Source of the DNA: Hemibagrus wyckioides
Taxonomy: Eukaryota; Chordata; Actinopteri; Siluriformes; Bagridae
Assembly (NCBI RefSeq): GCF_019097595.1
Contig: NC_080735.1
Location: 17,094,417 to 17,158,416 of the forward strand
Direction of reading: 5' to 3'
Length of the DNA: 64,000 bases
Shown here piece after piece: positions 23,003 to 33,221 of this stretch. Position 1 is the first letter of the stretch. The number at the start of each line of letters is the position of its first letter. A program made the position numbers and the translations under genes. A model generated the notes under the pieces. It was not told the origin of the DNA. It worked only from the letters and a program-made list of their open reading frames with translations, and searched no databases.

Positions 23003-23250
23003 TGTCCGAACTCCGTCCGAGACCCCTGGCTGTGCTCCAAATCCCAAACTTCGAGCCTGTGCACTTGCATACTAACAAGTGGGTCTGGAAGGCTACTTGT
23101 ACTCTCATTAAGTGCACGCTCCTCCATGCAAGAATGTGCTGTTGAGGCAAGAGAGGGGAGAAAAAAAAGGACAGAAAGATTTACAGATAATACACTGAGC
23201 GCGCGCTCTCTGGTGCGCGCCACGCGTGCGCGCGCTCGCTAATTAATTTT
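22601..23250. promoter_or_regulatory. CpG-rich stretch with (GA)n tract
   Basis: CpGs are much denser here than in the flanks, for example CGAGCTCGAG palindromes at 22684-22726 and GTGCGCGCCACGCGTGCGCG at 23212-23231. A (GA)17 tract lies at 22967-22999. Short frames on both strands show no recognisable domain. It may be an alternative CpG-island promoter within nfix intron 1, or only a CpG-rich enhancer. Confidence 0.4.
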
Positions 23251-24304
23251 AATTAAACGGAAAAAAAAGAAAATACGAGGCAAAACGGATCTACAGCAGA
23301 GCAAAATCCTTCTCTCTTTAGTAACGCCTGATAGGTATATAATGTTTATAAGACCGAATGTTAATTATTTATCCGTGCACAAAGACATCCATCTTTCTGT
23401 CGGGTTTTATTTCGCTAAATCACTCGCGGTAGGATGGTTTGGAGCCAGCAACTTGATCTGGAGCTCCGTAGGCTCGTGCACTTCACATGTGTTGCCGCTT
23501 ATTCTGTTTGAGTATTTACAGGACGTGCAATGTGGTGAGCAGAAGGCTAATTAGACTGATTACCCAAGCACCTTGGGCGACGTTAGGTGTGTATAATCCA
23601 TCAGCTGCCTGCTCGAGAACCTGACGGGCCAGCGAGGGAAAAAACCACGAGCAAACACTCCGACACAACTGCACGTCTCTGCTCGGCTTAAAAGACACGA
23701 CTGCTTCTTGAGAAAACACGCCTCTAAATGCAGAGTATTCACTGCAGGCAAACTTTACAGGGAATTTTTTTTTTTTTTTAAAAGTTTCCAGTCAATAAAT
23801 CTGATTAAAACCATAAATCAACCATCAATCACTTCATAACATATCTCTAGGCTCCTGACCACAAACTGACACAGTTTCATTTGTTTTGTTTTTTTCAAAT
23901 ACGAAAATAAGAAAAGCAGTAAACACCCTTGACCACCAAACAAAAACACGTAGTCTGTTATTAATAATAAATATTAGACTAAATAATCGCATTTTCATGC
24001 AACGTCTCAGTGACCTGCAGCCTCCAGCCTCCCAGGCCTGCAGGGGAAAAGGGAAATAAAAACAGCTGCCAAGACACCGAGGCCAAGACGAAACTCTGTG
24101 AAATGAAGGAATAATAAAAATAATAAAGCACACTGCGTCGGGAAAAATATGTAATGCGTGTTTAAAATTAAATATAAAACTGGATTGCAAATAATAAAAA
24201 AATGGCATGATTTCTAAAGAAATGTCGAGACTGAGGCCTTGACTGAGGAGAGAGATGAATCCAAAGTCCTGCCACGAATCAAACTTTTTCAGCCAGAGTA
24301 AGAG
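23251..24304. other. Unique sequence, nothing recognised
   Basis: A 161-codon minus frame (23834-24319) is hydrophobic and aromatic, as expected from reading AT-rich DNA. It matches no family I know. Confidence 0.5.
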
Positions 24305-24406
24305 TTGAGTCGGAGACATTAATTAATTAAATAAATAAATAAATAAATGATCTTTCCTGTAGACGGAGCGCCGCTCACAAGCCTCGAGCTCAGTAGTAGT
24401 AGAAGA

Positions 24407-24459
<53 letters not shown>

Positions 24460-24617
24460 TAATAATAATAATGATACAGATCTAAATTCAATATAAATAT
24501 ATGTATATTTTGATGCCTGTTATTTTGCAATTCTTGTTTTTAAGCCAAGTTTCAGGACTAGGCCGCATGTAAACCTGTACTAGATTTATCTCTTGTATTT
24601 TATTTATTTATTTATTT

Positions 24618-24661
<44 letters not shown>
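24305..24661. repeat. (TAAA)n, (AAT)n and (GA)n microsatellites
   Basis: (AAAT)n lies at about 24321-24349, (AAT)n at 24407-24473 and (GA)20 at 24621-24661, with short unique spacers. Confidence 0.93.
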
Positions 24662-24664
<3 letters not shown>

Positions 24665-25222
24665 AAATGCAATCGTTACAATTAATTAAACTACATTATT
24701 ATTAATCTGCATTTATGAGCATTTCTCTGTTATATAAAATTCCACCATCATCCACACGTCATCATGTCGCGAGGACACTCGTTCTGCACATGACATTAAG
24801 ATTAAAGCAAAAGCATTTGGGAGACATGTGCTGATGCACTAAACAAAAACAACAAACAAACAAAAATTAATAAGCAAATGTTTAGCACTTGGAAAATTAT
24901 TATTTTTTTCTAATTCTCTGGTGAATAAAAAACAAGAAGCAAAACTGCGTCCTTGTTAATGTGAGCATGTTTCTGTGTAGACAGTACAAGTCTGTGTGTT
25001 AGATCCGAGATCTGCACGCTAACCAAACATAAACACACACACACACACACACACTTAAAGCTGCTCATCAGATCATTTCGATCAGTTGTGAACAATTACT
25101 GTTCAGGGGAAAAAAATACGAGAAAAAATAAACAGCGTTCGCTTTACGTTTATTTCATCAACACTTTCTAATCTACAGCCTCGGTTACTAGCGCGCGCGC
25201 GCACACACACACACACACACAT
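24662..25222. other. Unique sequence with (CA)n at 25029-25053 and (CG)n(CA)n at 25190-25222
   Basis: No gene is recognised. The GCGCGCGCGC tract running into CACACA at 25190-25222 is alternating purine-pyrimidine and Z-DNA-prone. Confidence 0.6.
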
Positions 25223-25436
25223 TCTAGACAAAAATATCCCGAGTTACATGTAACACCTTTTTTTGGGTTCTGTTGTTTGCACTGCAGAAGTGATCAGATG
25301 CAAGATTTCACACGGACTCTCGCTGAATCCCGTGCAAATGACCAAAAGAATAGTATACAACAACAACAACAACAATAACAACAACAAATGAAGCAGATGC
25401 AAGTTGTTAGGATAATGCAGGTGCACGAGCAGCATT

Positions 25437-25569
25437 AAAAAAATAATAATAAAAAAAAAAAAAAAAATAATAATAATAATAATAATAATAATTTTTTAAA
25501 AGTTCATTTGAGTTGAAGCCGTTGGACTGTTCTGCAGTTTGTCTTATCTTACTGCGATAAGCCGGGTGT

Positions 25570-25611
<42 letters not shown>
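25437..25611. repeat. Poly-A/(AAT)n tract and (GA)n tract
   Basis: An A-rich run leads into (AAT)n at 25437-25492, and (GA)19 lies at 25574-25611. A (CAA)n tract is also present near 25361-25388. Confidence 0.92.
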
Positions 25612-25617
<6 letters not shown>

Positions 25618-25744
25618 CACCACCATGCATGCTGACAGCTGTTCATTCTGTCAGTCACCTTCAGGCATATATTGAAAACTAATAACTAAAAACCAGTGCG
25701 TTTTAAAATGCAGAAGAATTCCAGTGAAGGCAAAATGTACATTA

Positions 25745-26740
25745 AGAGCTAAAGCCGGTGTTTCTATAGACCGGGCGAGGCGGCGTCCCAATACGATATA
25801 ACACGTCGAAACAGAGGCGCGAGCGCGCGCGAGCGAGCAACTCGGGATGTCCTAGCAATTATTATCTTTAAAAAAAATATTTAATAGCCTGAATGCATGC
25901 ATGCGGTGGAGTCTGCAAAGCTTTTTTTCCCCTCCTGTTTCTTTCTTTTCTATTTTTTTGTGCGTATAGCCGTAGATTGAGTGTGTGAGCGCCATTTTCT
26001 CCGAGAACCCATGTGCACTGAGACGAAGCAGATCCGCGCGCTGGAAAGATGCCACGCACGAGGGGGGTGCGGTGCGGTGGGGGCAGTTTTTGAGAGAACC
26101 GGGAGAGCGCGCGCATGGGAGGGGAAGAGCGCGGAAGACTTAAAAAAAAAAAAAAAAACCAGCAAGAGCAAAAAGGAAGCGCAAACACCCCCTACCCCCC
26201 AAACACACACACACACACACACACGCACGCACACCTCAAAACATTTAAAAGGAACAACACCACGAGACCAACAGCAAAAGTTGCAACAATGCATTTAAAA
26301 AAAAAAAAAAAATCACAGTGCACATGCGCAAAAATACACAAAACTTCCATCTATACAGTATGATGATAATGATGATTATTATTATTGTCATAATAATTAT
26401 TATTATTATTATTTTTGCATTACCTGTGTCAGGCAGTACGGAGAATACATAGCTACTTCGGAATTAAACATTGGAGGAGCGTTTACAGAGCTGAATGGAA
26501 GTTCGCAGTGTCGGGTCGCATAGCAATAACTCGCGCTCGTGCCCCGCCCCCCTCCTCCTTCTCCTCCTCCTCCTCCCCACTCCTCCAACAAACCCCGCCT
26601 AGGAGCCAGAAAGTGAAAGCTCAAACTTCTGGCAAGGAAGAAGAAGAAAAAAGTGGGGGGAAAAAGCACACACACGCGCGCGCGCTCACTCGCCCGCACA
26701 CGCGCGCGCGCCTATCCTCCTCGATCTGTCTCTTCCTCTC
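25745..26740 (-). promoter_or_regulatory. nfix: CpG island spanning nfix exon 1 (putative promoter/5' UTR)
   Basis: CpG dinucleotides are dense, for example GAGGCGCGAGCGCGCGCGAG at 25815-25834 and ACGCGCGCGCGCTCACTCGC at 26673-26692. A GC box (CCCCGCCCCCC, about 26541-26551) is present. The island surrounds the minus-strand MYSPYCLTQ exon, so its part right of 26450 should hold the 5' UTR and start site. The part left of 26424 is the beginning of intron 1. The transcription start cannot be placed from sequence alone. Confidence 0.6.
26424..26450 (-). CDS. nfix: First coding exon of nuclear factor I X (nfix), residues 1-9
   Basis: Read on the minus strand, ATG at 26450-26448 opens the peptide MYSPYCLTQ, followed directly by a canonical donor GTAATG (intron from 26423). 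This peptide is the known N-terminus of the NFIX isoform; its paralogues begin with close variants. In all NFI genes it splices in phase 0 to a second exon starting DEFHPF that encodes the CTF/NF-I DNA-binding domain. NFI proteins bind TTGGC(N5)GCCAA as dimers in the nucleus and regulate neural, muscle and stem-cell genes. The ATG has G at -3. The frame stays open upstream, with another in-frame ATG seven codons earlier (26471, MFNSEVA), so a short N-terminal extension cannot be excluded. Exon 2 is outside the window. I cannot tell nfixa from nfixb. Confidence 0.85.
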
Positions 26741-26780
26741 TCTTTATCCCAGTCCCTCACCTCACACGCAGCCTTTAAAG
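26451..26780 (-). other. nfix: Putative 5' UTR of nfix exon 1
   Basis: Minus-strand sequence upstream of the ATG is GGAGGAGG-rich with GC-box and CGCG runs, typical of a TATA-poor developmental promoter. The right limit is arbitrary: CpG density falls and a TTTAAAG (26772-26778) lies near 26775. No transcript evidence is available here. Confidence 0.35.
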
Positions 26781-26884
26781 AGAAAATAAAGCTGGTCACA
26801 CTTAGCACTGGCACTATTTCTGTTTTTTTTTTTTTTAAAGCTGCAGTCTGTAACCTAAAAGAATGGCTATAATTCTGCACACTT

Positions 26885-27577
26885 TCACACGTTCACGTCC
26901 TCTCCGGGTTCATGAGGGTTCTCCGGTTTCCTCCCATCTCCCTGAAACACGCTGCTGTGCTAATGCAGCATTTGTGCCATCCTACACGCTGTCTTTTGCC
27001 GCCTGAGGAATTTTGACATTAACCTAAAGCTCTTTTAAGCGCACTTTTGCAGTTCTGCTAGAACCCTTCTGGAGATGTGGTTGATTAGTGGTTAGGGTTT
27101 TGGACTGTTGGCTCAGATGGTTGTGAGTTCAAATCGCCAAGCTGCCACTGTTGGGCCCTTAAGCAAGGCCCTCAATTCTTAATTGTATTTCTATACAATT
27201 CTACTGCAGTTGTATGATAAAATAAGTCACTCTGGATAAAGATGTCTGCCAAACGAACCAGAAATGTAAAGCTAATACTGCTCTAAACTCGTTATAAAGT
27301 AGAGTAAAGTTACACTGGTGTTGGTGTGAGCGGCCATGTTGATTTGAGGTCACTTCGAAATGTTGTGTGGAGTATTTTAATTGGTCGCAGGCAGGGAATA
27401 AGTTTTCCGTCTTGAATGCAGCACAATTCATGCCTATGTGTGAATAAGTGTGTGTGTGTGTGTGTGCTCTGTGATTGACTGGTGTCCCATTCAGGGTGTA
27501 TTTTCCGCCTCATCCCCGATCTTCCCAGGATCCGGAGTGACCCTGACCAGGATAAAGCGTTTACTGAGAATGAATGA
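26885..27577 (+). mobile_element. L2-like retroelement remnant interrupted by a SINE
   Basis: The left part (26892-26962) has the motif GGTTCTCCGGTTTCCTCCCA, familiar from fish non-LTR elements. The right part (27435-27577) has TGTGAATAAGTGTGTGTG, then GACTGGTGTCCCATTCAGGG, GACCCTGACCAGGATAAAGC and GAATGAATGAA. The tRNA-type SINE at 27078-27275 lies between them. The element sits just upstream of the nfix promoter. Family assignment (L2/CR1-like) is from memory. Confidence 0.55.
27078..27275 (+). mobile_element. tRNA-derived SINE (copy 1)
   Basis: A degenerate A-box region (GATTAGTGGTTAGGG, 27083-27097) and B box (GAGTTCAAATC, 27125-27135) are followed by CAAGCTGCCACTGTTGGGCC. Then comes AAGCAAGGCCCTCAA and the conserved CACTCTGGATAAAGATGTCTGCC tail motif. 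The same module order recurs at 34890-35065. These are Pol III-transcribed non-autonomous retroposons; this copy is diverged. Confidence 0.8.
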
Positions 27578-27809
27578 ACTCTTTTTTTTTTTAAATAAAT
27601 AAATAAATAAATAAATAATTATTTTAAAAAGAGATCATATCAGTTGTCATTCTGAGGGAATCCTTAAAATCTTAAAATCTTAAAAGTAAATAAAATAAAT
27701 AAATAAATAAATGAGATGCAGGATTTATAAACGTTTGCTCAACAACTACCAGCAATACAGTGGTGCTGAACATAAGAACATTAAAGTATACATAGACCAC
27801 CACATAGAA

Positions 27810-27898
<89 letters not shown>

Positions 27899-27900
27899 AA
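27578..27900. repeat. (AAAT)n tracts and long (AT)n run
   Basis: (AAAT)n lies at about 27593-27618 and 27690-27713. A pure AT run of about 80 bases at 27814-27893 is self-complementary and likely to extrude as a hairpin. It lies about 1.4 kb upstream of the nfix exon. Confidence 0.93.
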
Positions 27901-29404
27901 AAAAAAAATACTATATAAATAAATAAAAAATAAATATAGTAATAATAATATTTCAGAAAAGATCTCGTATTGTGACAGAATTTATTACAATTTAAAAAAT
28001 CTGTCAATATCATCCAGAGCTACTTTACGATATCTAGAGACACAAATAAATGTTCCGGTTCCGTGTCTTTATTGATGAGAATGTATTCAACAGAAGCTAA
28101 CGAAGAAGCTAACAGCTCATTAACTACACAAACTATACTCTAAGACTGAAACTAAGAATACATGTATTGTTTTTTAATTCAAGCTTCTCTAAAAGAAAAA
28201 AAGCTGTAGAGGTTTCAATGACCTTTTCCTTCACAGAGGCACGTTTTTGCACCTTTTAGTTAATGAAGCATGTAGTCAGACCTTTTTTTAAAATATATTT
28301 GAGACAATTTCCCGTGCTCGATATTCTGAGCTTATCTCCAGCTCTGAAACATTTCCAGGCTCATGCGGCGGTGTGTTTTCGGTGGAAAACGAAGTCTTGC
28401 CAATCTCATTTAAATACAATTGCGGTTCACTTCACAGGCAGCGAGAGGCAAGGTGACAAAAACTGCTCGTTTTAACCGATAGCGGTTTAAGAAACACTTC
28501 CAGGATGGATCAATTGACAGAGCTGAGGTTTTTGTGTCTCAAATGTAAGAGAAAAAAAATGGACTTTAGGTCTTATTATACAAGACGCACCTTACCATCA
28601 TGAATTCTTATAACCTCATTACAGTGAGACAGGTAAAGAAACCAGTGTAGAGATTTAGCCCATGTGTCTTGTGACCTTTATATTAGGTGTTGTCCTGATA
28701 ACCTAGTTGGCGAGACGGAACAACCTTTGGCTAGACTAATAATAATCAACTTAAAGCCTGGTGTGGGGAAATGCTAATATTTTTTGGCAGTAGCGTTCTG
28801 TTCCATAGCTAAGCTGCTCTGTGTGTTAAATTCACACACACACACACACACACACACAAACGTTCATTTTGTACTCTTTCCGACTCTGACTCACCTAGCA
28901 GGCTGTGCTAGCCACAACTTTTGGGCCGCTAAACCCATGCGTTTTTTGATCAGAGGAGCATTAAAAGCCACATTCGCCTACGTTTAACATTCTATAGGCT
29001 GAACATGTTATTATAACCGGCTTGGAAATAAAACCCTGATCTGGCTCTCTGTTGTTTTAAGGTCAGAAGGAAGGTCACTAAAAACTCAGATGACCATTAA
29101 AGACTATGAGAAAAAACTCTTTAAACCGAGAGTACGGTCACAGAAAATGTGGAAAAAGATCCAGTTCATGAATTTCTATTATTTCAATTCAGAGTTTTTC
29201 ATTTACAGTCCCTTCGTTTGCATAGTAGAATGTGATTGGCTGTTATATGTGATGACACAATAACCTGTCTGTCTAACTGACTGTTTACTTCAGTTCACTG
29301 TTTACTTTCTAAAAGGAGTGCAAGCAAACATCCTGCCTCTGTGGGCATGTCCTAAACCACACCCTAATCACATATATGGATGTTTTTTAATGGAAAATAC
29401 GGAA
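27901..29404. other. Unique sequence with (CA)n at 28828-28858
   Basis: No gene is recognised. A segment near 28420-28470 (AATTGCGGTTCACTTCACAG and onwards) resembles part of the repeat-like block at 48370-48420 and may be a diverged copy. Confidence 0.45.
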
Positions 29405-29752
29405 TGGAAACCGAATTATCAGACGTTTTCACAATCGGTTGAAACAAATGATTTTTGAATGAAGTCGAATGAAGTCTGATCTAAAACGAGCCTGTTGGCT
29501 TTCAGACATGGTGTTTTAGACGTCTGTTTTCCCCCCTCTGTTAGATAACCTTACACAGAATTTTAGTGGATAATGCCTTCAGAGAGCAGAAACGGGTTCG
29601 ATAGCACCATGAATTAATATTAGTAGGCTGGATAACAAGAAAAAAGCTACAGATTCCTGAGCTCTGAGTGTCTGCTTTCATATTAAAGCACCGCTGTGGA
29701 GTGGGACATGATGAAGACATTCAATACTGAACATGAACACAAAAGAAACAGT
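29405..29752 (+). repeat. Unclassified dispersed repeat, copy 1
   Basis: This stretch aligns with 53653-54137 (same strand) and with the reverse complement of 35683-36147. Shared landmarks in order are GTCTGATCTAAAACGAGCCT, CTTACACAGAATTTTA, CAGAGAGCAGAAACGGGTT, GAGTGTCTGCTTTCATAT and TGTGGAGTGGGACATGATG. It lacks about 40 bp present in the other two copies around the CTTGGAGAACATC part. No coding frame is shared. Confidence 0.85.
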
Positions 29753-29898
29753 GACCAGGTTTACTGAGGTACGTGTTTAAATAGCTTAGCAGGCTAACAG
29801 ACTGTAGAGGACATTGTAAATAAATTGTGTTTTGAAAATCAGGATAAGCGACTAACACTAATGATGGATAGCAAAAGGCTTGTTTATTCTTATAAATC
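29753..29898. other. Unique spacer between two repeat copies
   Basis: Short unique sequence; nothing recognised. Confidence 0.5.
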
Positions 29899-30126
29899 AG
29901 CTCAAGTGGTTAAGGCTCTGGGACGTTGACCGGAAGATCAGGGTTCAAGCCCCAGTACCGCCAAGCTGCCACTGTTGGGCCCTTGAGCAAGGCCCACAAC
30001 CCACCCTGCTCCAGGGGCTCTGCATCGTGGCTGACCCTGTGCTCTGACCCCAACCCCCAAGGATGGGATATGCAAGGAAAGAATTTCACTGTGCAGTAAC
30101 GTATATGTGACAAATAAAAACTCATT
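29899..30126 (+). mobile_element. tRNA-derived SINE with a different tail (copy 2)
   Basis: A head like the other SINEs (AGCTCAAGTGGTTAAGGCTC, B box GGGTTCAAGCC at 29941-29951, then CCGCCAAGCTGCCACTGTTG and TTGAGCAAGGCC) is joined to another 3' part. That part has GGATATGCAAGGAAAGAATT, then TTCACTGTGCAGTAACG and GTGACAAATAAA. The tail type suggests a second SINE subfamily mobilised by a different LINE. Confidence 0.78.
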
Positions 30127-30634
30127 AAATATAACATGGTTTTGTTTTATAGGTGTTGTTATGACTCTTTTGATGATTGGCTGCAGGATCCTCTGCTACA
30201 GAAGATGTACTGGCTATGTGGTTCGTAACAGTTAGTGGCTCTTGGTGGTCAGTGTTGGTTTTCATGCAGTTAGCAATACAAATATGGTGCTGACTGAAGG
30301 TCAGTAAGTTAAACCAAGGCTAGGTACAAAAGCTGGGACCATGATGCAACTGTAATTTAATTCATTGTACAAGGAGTCATGTTCATACGTCTCTGATGCG
30401 CGTGTTGACGAGGCTACGTGTCCATCATCGCGAGACGACAATGCCGACAGCTTTACCTTCTAACCCCGAAGTGACACGAAAGTATCTCTGAACTTAATTA
30501 AAGCTGCAGATAACAAGAGTTTCGAAGGTGCTCCGAGTTAAACGAGCTGAAAGAATGAGGTGACAGGACGTAACAAGAGAAAGAACACTCACCGAGGGAA
30601 AAGAGTGCGCGAGAGACATAGAGAGAAAAAGAAA

Positions 30635-30635
<1 letters not shown>
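30127..30635. other. Unique sequence, nothing recognised
   Basis: Mixed-composition DNA; the 112-codon minus frame beginning here runs through the GA and CA tracts to the right and is an artefact. Confidence 0.5.
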
Positions 30636-30672
<37 letters not shown>

Positions 30673-30772
30673 CAGGGAAGGGTGAGAGTGCTTGGATACC
30701 CTGTTTCTCTCACCACGCCCAAGGGCAGCAACCCAAAAGTGCTTGTGTTGCATAGGCTAGCAAAAAAAGTCT

Positions 30773-30808
<36 letters not shown>

Positions 30809-30927
30809 ACACACACCCGTAAGTCATTAAACACAATAAGAGTGTGAGGTGAAATAAAAAGAAATCATTTCATTTTTTACGAGCGTTTTTTTTTTATTTC
30901 TACACACGCAACTCTCTCTCTCTCTCT

Positions 30928-30958
<31 letters not shown>

Positions 30959-30977
30959 CCTCCCTCTCTCTCTCTCT

Positions 30978-31008
<31 letters not shown>

Positions 31009-31186
31009 AGCCTCCAGCTAAGCAGGGGTCCAGAAACAAGAAGTCGAGGTTAGCGGTTTCAGTCGGTAATGCTCCCATTAAAACACACACAAGAAATGCA
31101 ATATAGTTAGAGCATGTGGTTTTCCCTTCTAACATGCACACACTTGTGTGCACACACAAAAACACACACACACACACACACACACG
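30636..31186. repeat. (GA)n, (CA)n, (CT)n/CCCT and (CA)n microsatellite cluster
   Basis: (GA)17 lies at 30637-30670, CA at 30775-30818, a CT tract with periodic CCCTCC interruptions at 30911-31009, and CA at about 31129-31186. The CT tract repeats a CTCTCTCTCCCTCCCT module three times. Confidence 0.93.
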
Positions 31187-31199
31187 CTCATTCAACCTT

Positions 31200-31770
31200 A
31201 ATCCCTCCCATATGGCATGTACTTAAATGATGGTAATGACGTTTTTTACGCAGATAGGGTCGCTCTATAGGGCTTAACGACGCGTCCGGCACACAAAAGC
31301 ACGCCATATGATATAAGAGCATTGTCTCATTAACCGGAGCTGATCTTCAGATTATGTCGGAAATCAGATTTATTTCGCTTGTCCTGTACGTCGGGGAAAG
31401 AAAGAAGCTTTACGCCGATTCACCTGTGAATGAATCGTGCGCTTGTGCGACTGGAAGTTAATTCTTGGCCAGACAGAGGAGTAATCAAATGCCCCATTCA
31501 TGCGATCGAAATCAAAGTCCAATACCCTGTAATTCCACGAGCTCCGTTATTATCTGGCTGGCATTTGAATAATCAGAGAACAATAAAGCTGTTCCCTAAA
31601 GCCTCGGATACGCTGCACTTTAACAGAGAAAACGGGGGGGGATTTAAAAAAAATTCTATTTATTCAAATATAGGACATGCTCAGGGTTTTAGCGCTAATC
31701 AGCTGGTACGCAATCGCGATACTGGTATCGTGAAAAACATCACGCTTCTTACAATAACTGAGTGACAGAT
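31200..31770. promoter_or_regulatory. Candidate conserved non-coding block upstream of nfix
   Basis: Repeat-free DNA with a possible NFI half-site (TTGGCCAGA, near 31463). It also has TTAACGACGCGTCC and TAATCAAATG motifs and frequent paired CpGs. A 111-codon plus frame (31430-31765) spans part of it but has no domain I recognise. The block differs clearly from the microsatellite surroundings, which is the only reason to suggest regulatory conservation. Confidence 0.25.
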
Positions 31771-32826
31771 TCTTAGATTTTAGCACTAACTCACCAAACA
31801 TCATCATTTCTGTCAGAAATCCTATTGGGAAGTTCATATTTACGAGTTGGAAAGTCGTAATTACGACATCAGGTGCAGTCGGAGGTGAACCTTCTGTTAT
31901 TTAACTACCAAAGAAAAGCAGCACGTGCCATTAAACTCTATTCTCATGTTCTCTTTTTAATGATTTAATCGATTTATGAAGCTTTATCGTTACATAATTA
32001 CATCGTAATCACATTATTTCTGCATTATTTAGCCAATCGAATGTCGACCGTTTTGTTCGTATTCCCAATTCAAACTCAGTCCGTTGATTCCACCATGTCG
32101 GAAACACAGACCTTAAAGAACACTTGTAATAACGACTTTAATGATGAACTTGTAAATACGATCTTTTCTAAATGGCTTGAAGGCACCGTCAGACACAGGT
32201 TTGTGCGGGAGCGATTTTAGGGGGCCAAGCACTTTTTGTGATTTTTGAAAATTTTCTTCGCTAAAACTGAGTTAGTTTTTTACAGACATGAAGCCTGGTC
32301 TGTAGAAATCCTTCCTGCTGCTCAAGCAAGGGAGAGGAGTCCAATCAGCCCAAGGATGGCGCTATAGTGAAGTGTTTTATTCCTTGTTGTTGTTCTTCTT
32401 CTTCTTGTCAGTATAATGTCTTGATATTAAATGAACGCTATGTACTAAAGCTATCAGGACTCTGTTTCTCTAACATTGGCATTTTAATGACTTTTGTCAC
32501 TAACATCATTCTAACAGCTCACTCTTTCTTTTTCACATCGATCCTGTTTTTCTTTTTCCTTGATTTTCTTTCACAGATCACAGGCAGGTGGTACAAACGG
32601 TATCGATTTTCTCAAATTACCCACAACAGCGTTTTCCCAGTGATGACCGTTAACCCAGTTTCTAGGTGAACTATGAGAAAATCCATCACTCCATTACACA
32701 AGACTAATCACAGAGTTTCATCTTCACTCTGTACACTACACTCACTACACTGAGTATAACATGATGACATAAATATCTAGAAGCTAATGCACGGGATAAG
32801 TGGCTTTCAGACACTGAGAATAACAA
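31771..32826. other. Unique sequence, nothing recognised
   Basis: A 100-codon plus frame at 32367-32669 includes a hydrophobic stretch derived from T-rich DNA and is not convincing. The segment around 32210-32360 (GGGGCCAAGCACTTTTTGTG; GGATGGCGCTATAGTG) looks like a dispersed-repeat fragment, but no second copy is in the window. Confidence 0.4.
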
Positions 32827-32827
32827 T

Positions 32828-32948
<121 letters not shown>

Positions 32949-33024
32949 TTTTTGTTTATTTTTTCACTTTTTCTTCTATTTTATATCAACTGATTCGGGG
33001 AGGAAAACTTGAACGTCTTAATGG

Positions 33025-33028
<4 letters not shown>

Positions 33029-33068
<40 letters not shown>

Positions 33069-33094
33069 AAAATACTATTATGATTATTATCAAA

Positions 33095-33135
<41 letters not shown>

Positions 33136-33154
33136 CAAAATTATTATTATCAAA

Positions 33155-33189
<35 letters not shown>

Positions 33190-33221
33190 CAAAATTATTA
33201 TTATTATTATTATTATTATTG
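33029..33221. repeat. (TTA)n array with CAAAA interruptions
   Basis: ATT/TTA triplets are broken four times by a CAAAATT or equivalent variant (for example at 33089, 33136, 33152 and 33189). Poly-Asn and poly-Ile frames are artefacts. Confidence 0.95.

Noticed and set aside
23834..24319. 161-codon minus frame, possible NFI exon 2
   Set aside because: Its residues do not contain DEFHPF or any CTF/NF-I DNA-binding motif, and it reads AT-rich DNA as aromatic and hydrophobic residues.
31430..31765. 111-codon plus frame without low complexity
   Set aside because: No known domain or splice context was recognised. A regulatory block is as likely, so it is not called as a gene.
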